This document shows positions 1-12,630 of a stretch of 64,000 bases of DNA, piece by piece (position 1 is the stretch's first letter; every line of letters begins with the position of its first letter). This DNA comes from Oscheius onirici (Eukaryota; Nematoda; Chromadorea; Rhabditida; Rhabditidae), in NCBI GenBank assembly GCA_932521025.1, contig OW051469.1, forward strand, positions 8,382,398-8,446,397, given 5' to 3'. The notes below the pieces were generated by a model. It saw only the letters and a list, made by a program, of their open reading frames with translations, was not told the origin of the DNA and ran no database searches. Made by a program: the position numbers and the translations under genes.

Positions 1-1463
1 TGTATCAGAGCGGCACCTTCCACTCGACTCCGGACGACAGCAGCTAGAGTAGACTAGCCAATAAACATTCAAAACATACATTCAACAGCTTTTCGGTTCG
101 TAGACGGCATTTTTGAGCTTCACAGTGTTCTGAAAAGTTGTAGTTCTTGATCCGTTCTACTACATTGTTGAACAACAGCGTGTTCGAAATGTTTTGTTTG
201 AAGCTGGAAAATGCTTGTACACAATTGCGTATTTTTGATAAGGGAATGGGCTACTGTAGTTCATATTCTGCATAGAAACACATTCAACTATTCCAGTATG
301 GTTACCAACACGGCTCGTGAACTAGAAAATGTGCATAATATCGCTCACAGAATAGGATTTTACGCACGTTTCTAGCACAACGATTCGTGTTTCTTTTTGT
401 CCCAAATAGGAGGAAGGAAGAAGGGCTCTTGTAGTCGCAACACTCTCTGACGATAAGAAGAAACTGAGGTCTGTTCGATTACAGGGGGCGGTTTTATGCT
501 GCTCCTATCTTATCAAACACCGTCGTCGGACCTGCAGTCAACACGGCACAGCAGTCCCTTCTCTCCATCTTATCGAGGAGGAGAGAAGTAGGGAAAGGGA
601 TAGTAAAAATGACCACAAAGGCATATGGCAACATGTCTTTAAAGAAATCTAGCAAGATTTTAGCAGAATCTAAAGCATTTTTTTTTACCAAAGCCAATAT
701 GCATTGGTTTTGAGAGTATAAGACTGGAGAAACACGGAAAATTAACTTTTTTGACTATAATTAGCAAAGCTGGTAAGAAAAGCAAGTTACGTTCCAGACG
801 AGGCTAAAAATTTACTTGCAAGACTTGTTAATCAGTGATTATTAATCACGTGACTTCCCCCTACACCTGATGAAAAATGTCGCCGTCACAATGAAAATGC
901 ACTTCACGCACTTTTGCGTACAATTTCTTTCAAATAAGCAACTTCAGGCAATTTTTTTTTAGAACCAAACGATATTTAGTTTTCCCCGTTATGCAAAGTT
1001 CCAGAGCGTCCTAAACTATAACTTTGCTACGCTACAAAAATAAAAACCAGCTTTTTATTATACCTAAACCGACGATAATAAGAAAATTGCAACGCACCAA
1101 CTCTTCTACATGTTACTGTATCTGGATACGCAGACAATTTATCTACCGTATCACAGAGCTCTCCAAGAGTTGATGCGCAAGCTATCCGCTGCTCTTCGAT
1201 CGTAGGCCAAAGAAATGGAAAGGTGACCGCCAATGAGTCAGTACATTGTCAAACAGATGGCACGAATCGAATCCTCCGGCCGGCCAGGGCCGTTCCAAGA
1301 AAAGAATACAAAACGTGACAAAATCAATAAGGAGCAGAAAAGACACAGAATTTATAGCCATAAAACACGACCCGATAGAGATTCGTCTGGCACTGAGCGG
1401 GACACATAAAATAAGATACAAAAAGTGACTTTGATATTATTACGATTTTTGGAAGGGGGAAGG
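1..1463. other. Gene-free left edge downstream of clpp-1
   Basis: I see no convincing coding exon here. The open frames are short and have no recognisable domain. A stem-loop at about 120-180 has two arms based on TTGTAG/CTACAA words, a dispersed repeat type seen several more times in the window. The stretch just left of 1464 is presumably the 3' UTR of clpp-1. Confidence 0.5.
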
Positions 1464-3587
1464 TTAGTCGGACGGGATGGACCCCTTGTAGTTGCTCGTC
1501 TCGATGCGGTCAACCAGTCCAAATGCCAGAGCTTCTTGGGCGCTCATGAAACGGTCACGGTCCAGAGTCGAATTGATTACCTGGAAAACGGAGAGGTTTT
1601 TACTGGATGGTAGGGGATCAAAAATATCTGGTTCAAGAGAGTTGCAGTACTTTTGGCTTAATCTACTGTACTGTCGCTGTATCTCATTCTGTCCCCGTTC
1701 TATTTTCTTTTTTTGTTTTTTTTTGTGTTTTTCGAATACACATTTACGCTGTCCCAAAAACAGCTGTTGCGAACGCTGGCCCGAAGGTGCTGTACTTGTA
1801 GAAAACAGCAAGAGAGAGAGAGAGAGAGCGCTGTCCTGAAGGTACTGGAGACAAATTTTTTGTATTTTTCGATCCTAGTAAAAACAAAGAAACTATAGTA
1901 AAACAGCGTATTTTCTAGTCTACTGTATATATGTCATTCTAGCTACTGTCTCTCTGTCTGAACCTTCTGTTACTGTCTTCTTGTCCGGTAAACAATGTCT
2001 GTCTCTCAGTTATTTGTTCCAATCCGTGTGCCGCTCACAATCAACCACCATACTCCTTTCCCTATATCCTTGTTTCTGTCTTTCTGACTCCCCACCCACG
2101 TCTTTCTGTACTCTTACTGTCAAATTTTAAAGAAACGGACCTCGTAGGGCTGCCCAGTATGATGAACGTAGATCTCATTCGTCCGCTTCTTCAGTCGCTG
2201 GATCTCCTCCGCACGGATGAGAATATCGGAGCAGGTTCCCTGAAAACTTGTTGTTTCGACTGTCTGACAAGAATTTTTTTCCGACAGGGATGTTTGAAAG
2301 AACTATACCAAGGTAGCTCGCCAACTCTTTTTCGCATGTTGTGACCTTTTTTATTTCAACCACAAATCGACGTTTATACGCTACTGTTGGTGTTTAATAC
2401 CTCTTTTTAGTGAAATGCCATTTTTTCCACAGCCATCATGGCCCGTTTTTGCACATCATTCCTGACCGCTCATAGCACTAATCAGCGTGGCATCGTCTTG
2501 AGCACACATACACGGACTGTTTGACCGTACATTTACAGCCCTTTTGGGGCTCTAGATAAGGGACAGTGGTTGCCCTTGCCCATTATCAGAAAGAGGGAGG
2601 AACAGACCTGGGCTCCACCGCTGGGCTGATGAACCATGATACGGGAGTTGGGCAGCGCAATTCGATTGCCCTTGGAGCCGGAACAGAGAAGGAGAGATCC
2701 CATTGAGGAGGCTTGGCCGACACACCAAGTGTGAACAGGTGCTCCGATGATCTGCATAGTGTCGTAGATGGCCAGACCGGCCGTTACACTACCGCCTGGA
2801 ATTGGAAAGATATTCCAGAAGAAATGGGGAAAACGAACCGGGAGAGTTTATGTACATGTGGATGGGCTTCTTTCCGCTGTCGCTTTGGAGAAAGAGCAGC
2901 TGGGCAATGATGGAAGAGGCTACGTGGTCGTCTACCTGTAATACGAGATATTTGATAGAAAATAGAAAAGTATATAGGGAAATGTGAGCTTAGCGAGTAA
3001 GTAAGCGACCAGTTTTCGGATTACTTCCTCATTTCTGTCATTTCTAATTTTGAGCATTTTTCAGCCCGAAATCCTTGTTGACGAATTCACAAGTTCAGCA
3101 CTAGATTTCCTCAAGGGACTAGCAAAATTTCAGCAAAGAATAGCAAGACAAATTCAAGCCGATTACACCCGATATGAGCCACTGAATAGAAGTTAGCGTG
3201 TGGTTTTCAGAAGCTTCATTCGATCTTTTTGAGCCAAAAATTATAAAGAGGGGGTTCTTCAAGATAGAAAAGAATGTTTGGGCGTCCATGAGAAAGAAAT
3301 GTTAGGGAACCATCCTCAGTTTTTGTCTATGGCTAAGCAGTCAAACGTGATTTCCTGAGTTTTAAATCATGACTAGGTACATTTTAGCTATGTTTGACTA
3401 AAACTACAATAAAACATACCGGAGTCATTAGACAGACGATTCGCTCTTTCAGCAGCCGACTGTAGATGTCATAGCTCCGCTCTCCACGTCCCTCATTGTC
3501 GATGACGAATGGGATGACGCTGGCCGGCCTCGTCGTTGAAATTTTCCTAGCCTGCGCCTGTAGAGCTGCAAGGGGACGGAGCCACAT
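1464..3587 (-). CDS. clpp-1: Mitochondrial ATP-dependent Clp protease proteolytic subunit (ClpP)
   Basis: This is the serine protease subunit that stacks into heptameric rings and, with ClpX, degrades proteins in the mitochondrial matrix. I read five exons (3587-3420, 2935-2839, 2795-2608, 2239-2141, 1580-1464). All phases close and give 222 residues, the normal length for nematode ClpP. The first 20 or so residues ([17 protein letters not shown]) look like a mitochondrial targeting peptide. The catalytic triad is present: Ser119 in GQASSMGS, His144 in MVHQPSGG and Asp193 in DRDRFMS. The INSPGG loop is intact. The gene lies 307 bp downstream of vha-9 on the same strand, a typical nematode operon arrangement. 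The AAG before the start is a weak trans-splice acceptor, so the operon is an inference. The family call is very secure. Confidence 0.97.
1808..1827. repeat. (AG)n microsatellite in last clpp-1 intron
   Basis: About ten AG dinucleotides in a row lie inside the final intron of clpp-1. It is a simple-sequence tract with no other signal. Confidence 0.8.
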
Positions 3588-3894
3588 CGTTTTGCTTCAA
3601 AATAATATGAACACATCGGAGGAAAACGGTCAGAAAATCGATATTTCGCGCTTTCTTCTACCTTCCGAACAAAGGTAGGGCCGTAGATGAAAAACTACAA
3701 AAAATTGGCTTGCAAAAATCAATACTATGGGCTTTATTATACAACTTTTACATATCACAAATATGTCAAAAAACCTAATACATTTTGTTGCTAAATCTCT
3801 CAAAATGAACGAGAAGGGAATGTATCGAAAAAAGTAAGAGTCTAGTCCAAAAATTAAGACCAGGCGGGAATGTACAGAATATTTTCGAGGCAAA

Positions 3895-5185
3895 TTAGCG
3901 GAAATCTTCGGGATTGAAGAGACCGCGAGCTCTGTTGAGAATACTGTCCTGAAAATCGAAGGCTTGACATAGAAAATAAGCGATATATTACCTTTGATGG
4001 GTCGTAGGGAGCCTCTTTGCTGGGAATTTCGAGGACGGCCGGGATTGATTGGGTGTGTTGATCAACCTGAAAAGATAGAATTTAGCTCAAGCATATTTCA
4101 CCAATTCGGCGGACCAACTGCCCGGAATGATCTAGCGGCGGTGTCTGTTAGGAGACTCCATTGTGTTGGGGTGGGGGACCGCCAGGGAGGGAAGGATCAC
4201 AGGAGGGGAACATGTTCGTTTACGGAACCTTCGGCACTGCAGGGACAAGGAGCACTCAAAGGACCTGTCGGTTAGCATGTGACCTACCCAAGGAGGGCTA
4301 CCAAGTCAAGGCCGTTTTTACACGCGCTGATCACGAACGCTAAAAACCTCAGAAATCTGCTTAAAATAGGCAGTTGATATTTTTTTTTCGATCCGCGCAG
4401 ATAGACATGGCTGACGGCCCGAGCCGGGTTTGGGCCTGAAAGTTGAGGCCCGGCCCGCGGGGAAATTTTGGAAAAAGGGGTGTTTTTTTTTTTACCAAAA
4501 TCTGCATTTTTTCGTCCTTTTTTGTAAAAAAAAGTTCAGCAAAACATAACAATATTATTATTCTTTGATTAAGTTCTAGAATGCGCTATAATATGACCAT
4601 CTTCATTTTTGGTCCGATCCCGGTCCGACGGCCAAGTCTGGGGGACCGGGCCGAGGCGGGCCGGCCCGGAGCCATGTCTACGCGCAGACCTACCTTCGAA
4701 GCTGCACGTTACTCAATGACAATTTTCATGTCCTAGCGCTTGCATTTTTTACCCCGTGAAGTGAAACAGCACAAGTGGCGAGAGTGTTGGGTTTATCAAA
4801 ATTGGATCGAAGCATGCTCATTTTGGGCAGAATGCGGGATGGTAAACTTTCATAGTTTTAGAAAACGCAAAAAAACGTACTGCATATCTGATCATTTCAG
4901 CAATGTGTTGATTGATGAGGATGATGGCAATGTCGTCACGAGCGGCGAAGCTCTTGAACGCGTCTTCGATTTCCTGGACGCCGGTTCCTTTGTCCACGAT
5001 GAGGTAGTTGGGCTTGCGGGCCTGGAAACTTGATCTTTATTCAAGCTTTCGGCAAAGTATATGCAAAATATAAAACAAGGGACCACAACCTTGTTGAGCT
5101 CTCCAACTCCGCCAAGAAGAAAGCCGACGACGGTGTCCTCGTCTCCAATGACGGCCAGAATCTTTCCCTTCGCAGCAGAGGCCAT
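3895..5185 (-). CDS. vha-9: V-type proton ATPase subunit F
   Basis: Subunit F is part of the central rotor stalk of the V1 sector and couples ATP hydrolysis to proton pumping into endosomes, lysosomes and other acidic compartments. Four exons (5185-5090, 5021-4881, 4066-3992, 3948-3895) close in phase and give 121 residues, matching the family. Family motifs are the start [21 protein letters not shown], the [10 protein letters not shown] segment, [11 protein letters not shown] and [10 protein letters not shown] near the C terminus. The ATG follows GTTTAG directly, as expected for spliced-leader addition. Intron 2 is unusually long because a GC-rich inverted-repeat element (4391-4690) sits in it. 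The gene is upstream of clpp-1, probably in the same operon. Its 5' end faces rad-23 across about 1 kb. Confidence 0.97.
4391..4690. mobile_element. GC-rich inverted-repeat element (MITE-like) in vha-9 intron
   Basis: The ends are inverted copies: GCGCAGATAGACATGGCT near 4396 matches AGCCATGTCTACGCGC near 4672. Inside these are more inverted GGCCCG-rich arms. There is no coding capacity. The pattern fits a non-autonomous foldback element inserted into the second intron of vha-9. Confidence 0.6.
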
Positions 5186-6193
5186 CTAAACTCGAAAAAT
5201 TGAAGGTTTCATGCCGAACAAGAGAAATTGAAGTTCGATTTTCTATGGTATTGTTCAGTCTGAACGGATATTTGTGACCTTTACGGCTTGAAGGTAGAGG
5301 TTTAGGACTGCTTTCCAGAGAAAAATGACTAAATTTGGTAGAGAAACATTCACAAATCGAGTTTATCCAAGTGCGAGTCAAAATCGAAAACCAGTCTGCG
5401 TTATGAGACCAACGGCTAAAAACTGTGCAGCAGATGGTCCATTTTGCGAAATTGAATACATTTGCTACGTCGAACTCTCAGAAAGAGTAGAATCATGTGT
5501 TTCTGATAGATGCTGAGTATTTTTTGCTGTAATTGCGATTTTTCTTGCTTTCAAGAGCACAATATCTTCATTTTTTGTAGAGAAGTTTCATACTGAATCA
5601 AAGGAATGTTCAGAACGCTTCAAAAATAGGAAAACAACGACGAAAAGATAGAAAAGGCAGGAGAAGAGAGTCGTTGAGCTGTGGTTAAAGGACTGTCCAG
5701 CGTTATGGTCCCGTCAAGTAAACAGTTTTGATGCACAATTACTGCTCGTCAAATCCTAAACTTTGTCTTTTCTTTCTTCACTGCACGATCGCTTTTAGTG
5801 GAAATTTACGACAATATCAGCTGGTACATCACCATACTCTCGACGTTGATTTCTTTTCCCCGAAAACTCGCTTTATTCGTGGTTCATATGTACTTTCCGC
5901 TTTGAGATTAAAGTAGCAACGAGTGAGAGGAGTGCTTTGTGTATTCGGAGGACTTTTTTCCCCGCGTTGTTCGTAATTATACGCTGTTTTCCTCATTTTG
6001 TAAACAACGCTATGTTCTGGTGTTCTTCATCTATCTATTCACACTCTTTTCCATTTATTCCATTTCAAAATGACTGCAAGGTTTCCGCGGCGGGACCCGT
6101 GTCACAACTTGATGACTTTGCAAGTAGCCTTTCATAAAAACTTCCATTTTCGCCACTTTTCTCCACTTTCTCTCATCGATGCTCAATTTTCAG
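5186..6193. promoter_or_regulatory. Divergent intergenic region between vha-9 and rad-23
   Basis: This 1-kb stretch separates the divergent starts of vha-9 (minus) and rad-23 (plus) and must hold both promoters. I could not pick out a specific box. The right end has a pyrimidine-rich tract ending in TTTTCAG immediately before the rad-23 ATG, read as a trans-splice acceptor. Confidence 0.45.
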
Positions 6194-7316
6194 ATGAGCC
6201 AAATCACTATAACGTTCAAGACGATCACGCAGGTCACATTCACCGAGACCTTCGATACTGCGCAGACTGTAGGTTCATGTTGCCCCGCTTTTCATAATTT
6301 CTCTACTTCAGATCGCCGATGTCAAGAAGAAGATTGCCGAGGAGAGAGGCGACGATTTCGCCGTAGAGCTGCAAAAGCTCATTTACAACGGCAAAATTCT
6401 CGACGATGCCGCGACAGTCGGTGAGCTAGGAATTGAACCCAGCAAGTTTGTCGTCGTAATGTTGGCTAGGGTGAGTCATTTTCCCATTATTCTCATAAAT
6501 GGCTTTTTTTAGAAGAAAGCTCCAGTTGCCGATGCCACTCCGGCCGCTGTTCCAGCTACTGAAACCGCCCCGGCTGCCGTTCCCGCAACTGCACCCGCTC
6601 CAGCTGCTGCCCCGGCTTCGGATCTCACCGCCGACCAGACGGAAAAGCTGAACAATGTCCTCGGAATGGGCTACACGCGCGAGCAGGCCCTTCATGCTCT
6701 CCAGCTGGCCGCCTGGGACGCCAATCGCGCCGTGAACCTTCTTCTTAGCGGTAGCGATGACTTTGACGCGACCGTGGGAGGTGCAGCAGGAGCCGCTGAG
6801 CTGGACGAGGACGTCGAAGAGGGAGGAGCTGCCGACATCGGCGATCTGGCCGCCATGCCACAATTCGAGGAACTCCGCAATCTGATCCGCAGCAATCCGG
6901 CCGCTCTTCCTGAGCTCATGAGAGTAAGCTATCATATGTTTTCTCGAAATATTGTTTTCGTTGTAGGAAATTGCCCAGTCGAATCCAGCCCTCATGAATG
7001 CCATCAGCCAAAACCAGGGCGCCTTCCTCCAAATGATGTCCGGAGCTGCTGGAGCTCAAGAAGGAGGAGCAGCTGCTGCAGGTGGAGGAGCCGGTCCCCA
7101 GCCCGTTACAATTCGTCTCACACCGGAGGAGGCTGAAGCCATTCAGCGCATCAAGAGTATGGGACTCAACGTGCCCGATCATCTGATCATTGAGGTTGGT
7201 TACTTTTCTTTGAAAAACTCGAAAATGTTCAAATTCAGGCATACCTCGCCTGTGACAAGAACGAAGAATTGGCAGTTTCGTACATCATGGACGCCATGGA
7301 CCAGTTCCAAGAGTAA
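6194..7316 (+). CDS. rad-23: UV excision repair / proteasome shuttle protein RAD23
   Basis: RAD23 carries ubiquitylated proteins to the proteasome and, with XPC, helps recognise damaged DNA. Five exons (6194-6268, 6312-6470, 6513-6923, 6967-7194, 7239-7316) close in phase and give 316 residues. In order: an N-terminal ubiquitin-like domain (about 1-78, beginning MSQITITFKTITQ), an Ala/Pro-rich linker, UBA1 (about 120-160, with LGMGYTREQALHALQ), an XPC-binding domain (LRNLIRSNPAALPELM, then NPALMNAISQNQ), and a C-terminal UBA2 (IQRIKSMGLNV, then AYLACDKNEELAVSYI). The ATG directly follows TTTTCAG, so the transcript is probably trans-spliced there. A poly(A) signal AATAAA lies near 7518. The COA7-like gene starts 295 bp downstream, a possible operon partner. 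Confidence 0.97.
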
Positions 7317-7611
7317 TCGACGCTTCTTCCCTCCTCCCAGTTTTGCCTTTCCCCCAAAATTTTACTGTCTCCTCTTTTTTCGAATTCTAAAAAGACCTGC
7401 AGTTTACTACCTGTAAAAAACAGTTGACCTCCCTACCCCCAACAGTTTCGCGACATTGTTTAGCAGATCTTTTTGGAAAACCATCCGGGTGCTTCATTTT
7501 TAATCCCTTTACGTTCAAATAAACATTATGTATTCATCGCTGTTTCTCGACGGGCGTTTTCCACTTTTCCTGCCTTCTCCGTGTCTTCTTGAACTAAAAT
7601 AATGGAGAAAG

Positions 7612-9786
7612 ATGAGCGGTGCCGAAGAACAGGCACGGATACAGGAGGAAAGAAAGGAATACGTGAAAAATATCGGAATAGAGTACCGATTCGGATGCTA
7701 TGAGGAAAAACGAGGCGATTCTTGTCATCTTCTCGGCGAATACATGGAAGCAATCGAGCAGAATTTCAAGGTAGGCGTTTTTGTTAGCAAAAAAGTCCTA
7801 ATATCGAATTTCTTGATGGAAAACGCATAGTTTTCAGTCCGCTCTAACCCTGTTCAAGCAGAACTGCGAGGAGAGAAAGTATCCGAAGAGCTGCTTCAAG
7901 TATGGAATGTACGTCCTGGCAGGCAAAGGTTCGTCCTATTTTCTTTACTTCTTTGGGTTTTTAAACTAATAAAATATTCTCTTTGACTCTGCCCGATTTT
8001 GATGTTGCAGTCTTTCCGTCGAGGCGAGGTGAGTCTCGGTGTCGGTAAGGATCGTGAAATTTTGAGTATTCTGAAGTTTCTTATCATAGTTTCTACCTGT
8101 ATCAGATATAGCAGACTAGGCTGGTTTGGACAACCAGGTTTGGCGCTGGCCTGATTCTGACACTTCGTCTTCTAGCCAGTTATTTTGTCTTCAAAGATTC
8201 TGCCCGACAAGAAACTTGTTGTACCAAAAAAACTGCAGAGCATGGACCATATGCAGGCCAAGTTTGTTGTTTGTATCACGAGGTACAACTGTATAACAAC
8301 TTTTTCACATTGTTTTTGCTCAGGATTATGTTTGAAAATTGATCATCATCATCCGTAAAATCACTTCAGACTAACTATGCTCTTTCAGCCATCTAAATAT
8401 CCATTTTCAGAGACAAAAACTGAGCTCCGCCAGCTCTTCAAGCCGATGCAAATAGCCTGTGACGCCGACATTGCCCAAGGATGCCGATATCTGTCGCTGG
8501 CCTATTGGAACGGCGAAAAAAATAGGCCGGCAGAGTCGCGGCAAGCAGAGAAATACATGAAAAGGTTACTTTTTGTCTTCTGTCTAAATATAACAACGTA
8601 ATTCAGAGCCTGTGAGCTGGAAGATGGAGAAGCCTGCTGGCTACTGAGTACCTGGTATATGGGTAGCAAGGAAAAGTTCATAACGAAGAGTCACGGCGAG
8701 GCGAAGGAGATGGATCGAACGCAGCTGGGCAGTCTCGACAGGGACATGCACAAGTCTCTAGCATATGCCATCAAGGCATGTGAAATGAATATTCCGCAGA
8801 GCTGTGCGAACGTTTCCAGGTGGGCCTTTTTCCGTCCTTATTTTGAATTTGAGCGTGCTCTTCTATTTAACACGTTATGATCTAGTCAAATGAATCAAGC
8901 CAGCGTCATTTTGGACGTGATCAGCCGTCTACGACGGCTGTCGCCGTCCTGGCGCCTGCGGCGCTCCGAAGGCAGAAGAATGTTGTCCAAACATTAGATT
9001 TTTCGTTCCCACTCTAAGTTCAAAACTGACTATCTAATCAGCTAACTTGTCCTGACTTGTTCGTGGCCTCGGACAAACACAGTCCACCACACCATTGCGC
9101 TGTAGTAATAGAGAGATCAGTCAATTTGCTAATCCTTTTGGTCGTAGCGCAGTGGCAACGCGCTCGATTCGTGCCCAAACAACGCAAGTTCAATTCTGTG
9201 CCGTTGTCAATCGTTTTATACACGGAAGAACGCTTGAAAAATGTTTTTTTTGCTTCAAGTCCGTAGCCAATTTTATCCAGTGACCTCTTCGTAGAATGTA
9301 GGTGTATTTGGGAAGGCTTTGATGATTCTTTTCTTAGAGCTTCGAATTCAAAATTGCAACTGCAAAGCTGTAGCCCCAACTATTGATGCGCTCTGACTGT
9401 TAGAGTGTTTTAGAGGTTTCCGAGCCTTGTATGGGAATAGTGGTGAATGTTAGAGCAATTTGACAGTAGAATCTGCCCGATGATTGCTGTTCAAACTGAC
9501 CAAACCTCGAACAAAACATTCCTTTTGCTTGAAAGTTTGCTGATCTGGTTATTTTGACTTACCTTATCTTATCTACCAAATCAACCATTCCATGTACTCA
9601 AAAATTCCCATGGTTTTCATCTTACAATTTTCTGTCCATCTTGCTTATCTTCCCGTTTTCAGAATGTACAAAATCGGCGACGGTGTGGAAAAAGATCTCG
9701 ACGAAGCCAAGAAGTACGCGGAAAAGGCCAAAGAAATCATGGACGCATTGAGGAGCAAGGACAGCAGTACCGGCTTCACAGGATAG
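7612..9786 (+). CDS. coa-7: COA7-like Sel1-repeat protein (cytochrome c oxidase assembly)
   Basis: COA7 is a Sel1-like helical-repeat protein of the mitochondrial intermembrane space, needed for respiratory complex IV assembly. Six exons (7612-7770, 7838-7928, 8011-8028, 8411-8564, 8607-8819, 9663-9786) close in phase and give 252 residues. Exon 3 is only 18 bp. Five regularly spaced cysteine pairs of the form C-x7/8-C (for example [38 protein letters not shown]) are the family hallmark; each pair staples one repeat through a disulphide. The C-terminal [20 protein letters not shown] matches the last repeat. There is no N-terminal presequence, as expected for MIA40-type import. The last intron (8820-9662) is long and carries a tRNA-like element. 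An alternative ATG at 7602 is in another frame and was discarded. Confidence 0.9.
9140..9210 (+). repeat. tRNA-derived element (degenerate) in COA7-like intron
   Basis: The sequence has an A-box-like TAGCGCAGTGGCAACGCG and a B-box-like AGTTCAATTCTG at tRNA spacing, but the acceptor and anticodon stems do not pair well. It reads as a decayed tRNA or tRNA-derived SINE head. Similar elements occur at 12908, 21116 and 25559. Confidence 0.55.
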
Positions 9787-12630
9787 ACTCTGTATTTGCT
9801 CAATTTTGTTATTTTTATTGTTAGATCTTGAATGTAGTTATTTTATAGGATTACATAGCCGAAATTTTGCAGCTTTCGATCAATTGATCCGTCGGACTGA
9901 CCGCTCGAAGTGTTGTTGAACTGCAGCCTGAATTGGGAAGGAAAAAGGTGCGAAGAACGAAAATAGAATCAGACTTTGATCTTAAACTGTCGTTGGAAGT
10001 ACGGGTGGCCAGAAGAAACTGGAACCAAATGGGTTCCGTGTCGCAGGGTTCGAAGTTTAGATGATGCGGATACAGGTTCAAATGGATAAGAGAACAAGTT
10101 GAAGCAACTGCAGCAGTTTGTTGGGCTCTTCCATCTCCTTTCGCGACCCGAGTACCAATGCTTGGTTCGGTAAGGACGAGACTGTACACAGCCTTAACAG
10201 CTAAAACTCTAAAAGATTAAGTCTCGGTCTTCCCAATGCCAGTCTCACAAGGAGACTCTGACATCCTCCTGACTTCAACTCTGCTCTGTCTTCTCGTTGG
10301 TACCAGGTTCAGTGATCAGGAGATGCTTTGAACTTACTGGAAGAGTACAGGGCACAAAGCAGTAATCGAAAACTCCATGTGTATGTTTCAACAAAACCTT
10401 GTCTGATCAGAGTCATCTTGTGACTCAGAACATGACTGTATGTTTGCTATCCAATTCTCATATGTTGCCGATCCAAGCTCTCGGCCCATTGGATCTGTTT
10501 GAATAAGAAATTTTCAAAGAGTTCTTTTGAAAATCAGTCTTACAATATCTGAAAGACTGGAAAGGATGGACCCTGATCTGCGGTCACTGGTCAAACCTTT
10601 CTTCTTTCCACTGTCCCCGCGTGCAACTTTAAAAATCTGTAGTGCGCGCGACCGCGTGACGCAAAGTCGTCTTCTTCTCTCGACCAGCTCTATTTTCGTC
10701 TTTGCGAATCTTTCCGCCGCGCCGGAAGCCGCAATCCGTCAAAAGTTTTCATCGCTCGAAAATTTCTTTCTTTTAGCACCGAGACTGTGTCGCTCTGCCG
10801 CCACCGGCGTCTTCAACTTTGGTCTGGCGATGAAAGACTGAATCTAATGGGATTTTTATGTTATTTATTAGACACTCTGCCTAGTTATAATGGCGACTGT
10901 AAAACTGTCTCTTTGTCCATTCTTCCTTTGTTTCAAATTCTCTGTTTTTCATACACTTCGCTCTCCCTTCTTTCTCAAAAACAAAGACGACCTGTTTTGT
11001 GCGGTCTGTCTGAATTCTACACATTCTGTTTGTCATCTCCAGATAACACTATTTTGAGCTGTTTTGATCGGAAGAAGCCAACTGTGTAATCAGTGTGGGA
11101 AGAGGCTGTGAGACGGATAGACGACCCACCGACGACAAAAAACTGGCTTCCAACTGATAGGGCCACAGCTTCCGGTGGTCACACCGGGATGTGCTTTTCC
11201 ATTTAACCAAACTCCTTATCCTTTTTCAGATTTCAGCTCACGTTCCACTCTATGGATTAAAACAGTAGAGAGCTCAGAATGTTGGTAAAGACAGAAGTTT
11301 TGCGTCCGTACCATCTGCTCTGGTATTAATTCTTCATCCAGGGTTCTTAGAAAGCGCCGGAACGGTCTGACGTTCAGGCGACTAGATCGCTGACAATGCA
11401 TCGAAAAATACGTTCCTTTGATCGTTCTTTGCTGGATTACGGTCAGTTTATCCCCGATTCACCAGACTTTTGATCATAGCTTCTTTTAAGTAAACTTGTG
11501 TTCCCCTAGTCTCTTAGTCCCTCTGTCTCTTCCCAGTAGACAGGCCACGACTGCAGCAGAGTTTTCATCAAAACAAGGACAAATCACCTTGAACTTTCTC
11601 TCAAAAACTTTGAGCTCTTTGATTCCAGAAAACCACTTCTTCCTTGTCTCTCGCTCCTCCCCCAGTTACAGTAACCCAGGACTTTTTCTCCCGCAGCCAT
11701 TTTTCACCGCAAGTCTCCTAAAATAGCTCGCCATTATTTATTTCTAACCAGTTCCCTAGTTTTAATTAAAAGTATGGTCAGATGGTCTCTATCTCTTAAA
11801 CAGGAGCTTAGCTCTTCGTCTCTCCTGATTATTGTACTGCCGGCCCTGGGGTTGATAAGACAAGCGACACAGGGCAGCGCCGCTGATGGCTCTCTGCTCG
11901 TTTGTTCTCTTCCTCCTTGTTTTTGTTCCATTCGAAGAATAGACTCATCCATTATTTAGGCCTGAGAGGGTAGGAGTCATACGTCACACCGGTCTTTTTT
12001 GCAAGCTTCGGCTCACATGGGAGGGACTTTGCATCATTGTCGTGTGAAAAGTCACCAGTCTTTTCCCTGTCCCTCTGACCTATGTCTCAATCTCTCATTC
12101 CTCTGCTACATTTGGCAACATCCCACTTTCTCCGATCCGGTTTATGAACTGGTCAGTATTTGGACTTCTTTTTACAAAGAGGGTGCACAACACGGTCATT
12201 GATCTGATAGTACTATCGCAGCACCCACGGTGCGCGGTTAGTCAGAGGGTGCCAAAGTTGAAACTTTGGGGGACTAGTCACCGGACATTCTGAAACACGT
12301 ATGAGACATCATTGTCCTGCTCGTTTCTGTCCCTCTGTCCCTCCAGTAGTGACGAACCCTATTTTTGAACAAGAGACGTTATGTTTGCAACCGGGTGGTC
12401 AACGGCATCAGAACAATATCAGTCAGACACCTGATTGATAACGAAACCTTCCTCAACCTAGTTTCCCATGACATCATTTCGACAGAAAGAGTCTGTTCCC
12501 CTCCTAGAAACCGGTGACGTCAGAGGTCGCGACCACCATTGGCCGTCTCGGACCGCCTTCCTCCTTTCACACCTTTCCTCCTTTGCCTTCAGGCTCTCTT
12601 CTCTTCTCACAGTCAAATTTCAGACATAAA
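9787..12630. other. Intergenic region, no gene recognised
   Basis: Nearly 2.9 kb follow the COA7-like gene. Open frames exist on both strands but have no domain or convincing splice structure. A minus-strand stretch at about 9840-10190 has two acceptor-like sites and an Asn/Ser-rich frame and could be a small terminal exon pair; I could not assemble a gene. The rest is AT/CT-rich with CTGTCTCT-type simple sequence. Confidence 0.4.

Noticed and set aside
9840-10190. Minus-strand open frame of 112 codons next to the COA7-like gene
   Set aside because: Internal acceptor-like sites break it into pieces in different frames, no start exon or domain was found, and no consistent phase could be built.
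10527-11089. Overlapping plus-strand frames
   Set aside because: No domain, no splice context and low-complexity CT-rich composition.
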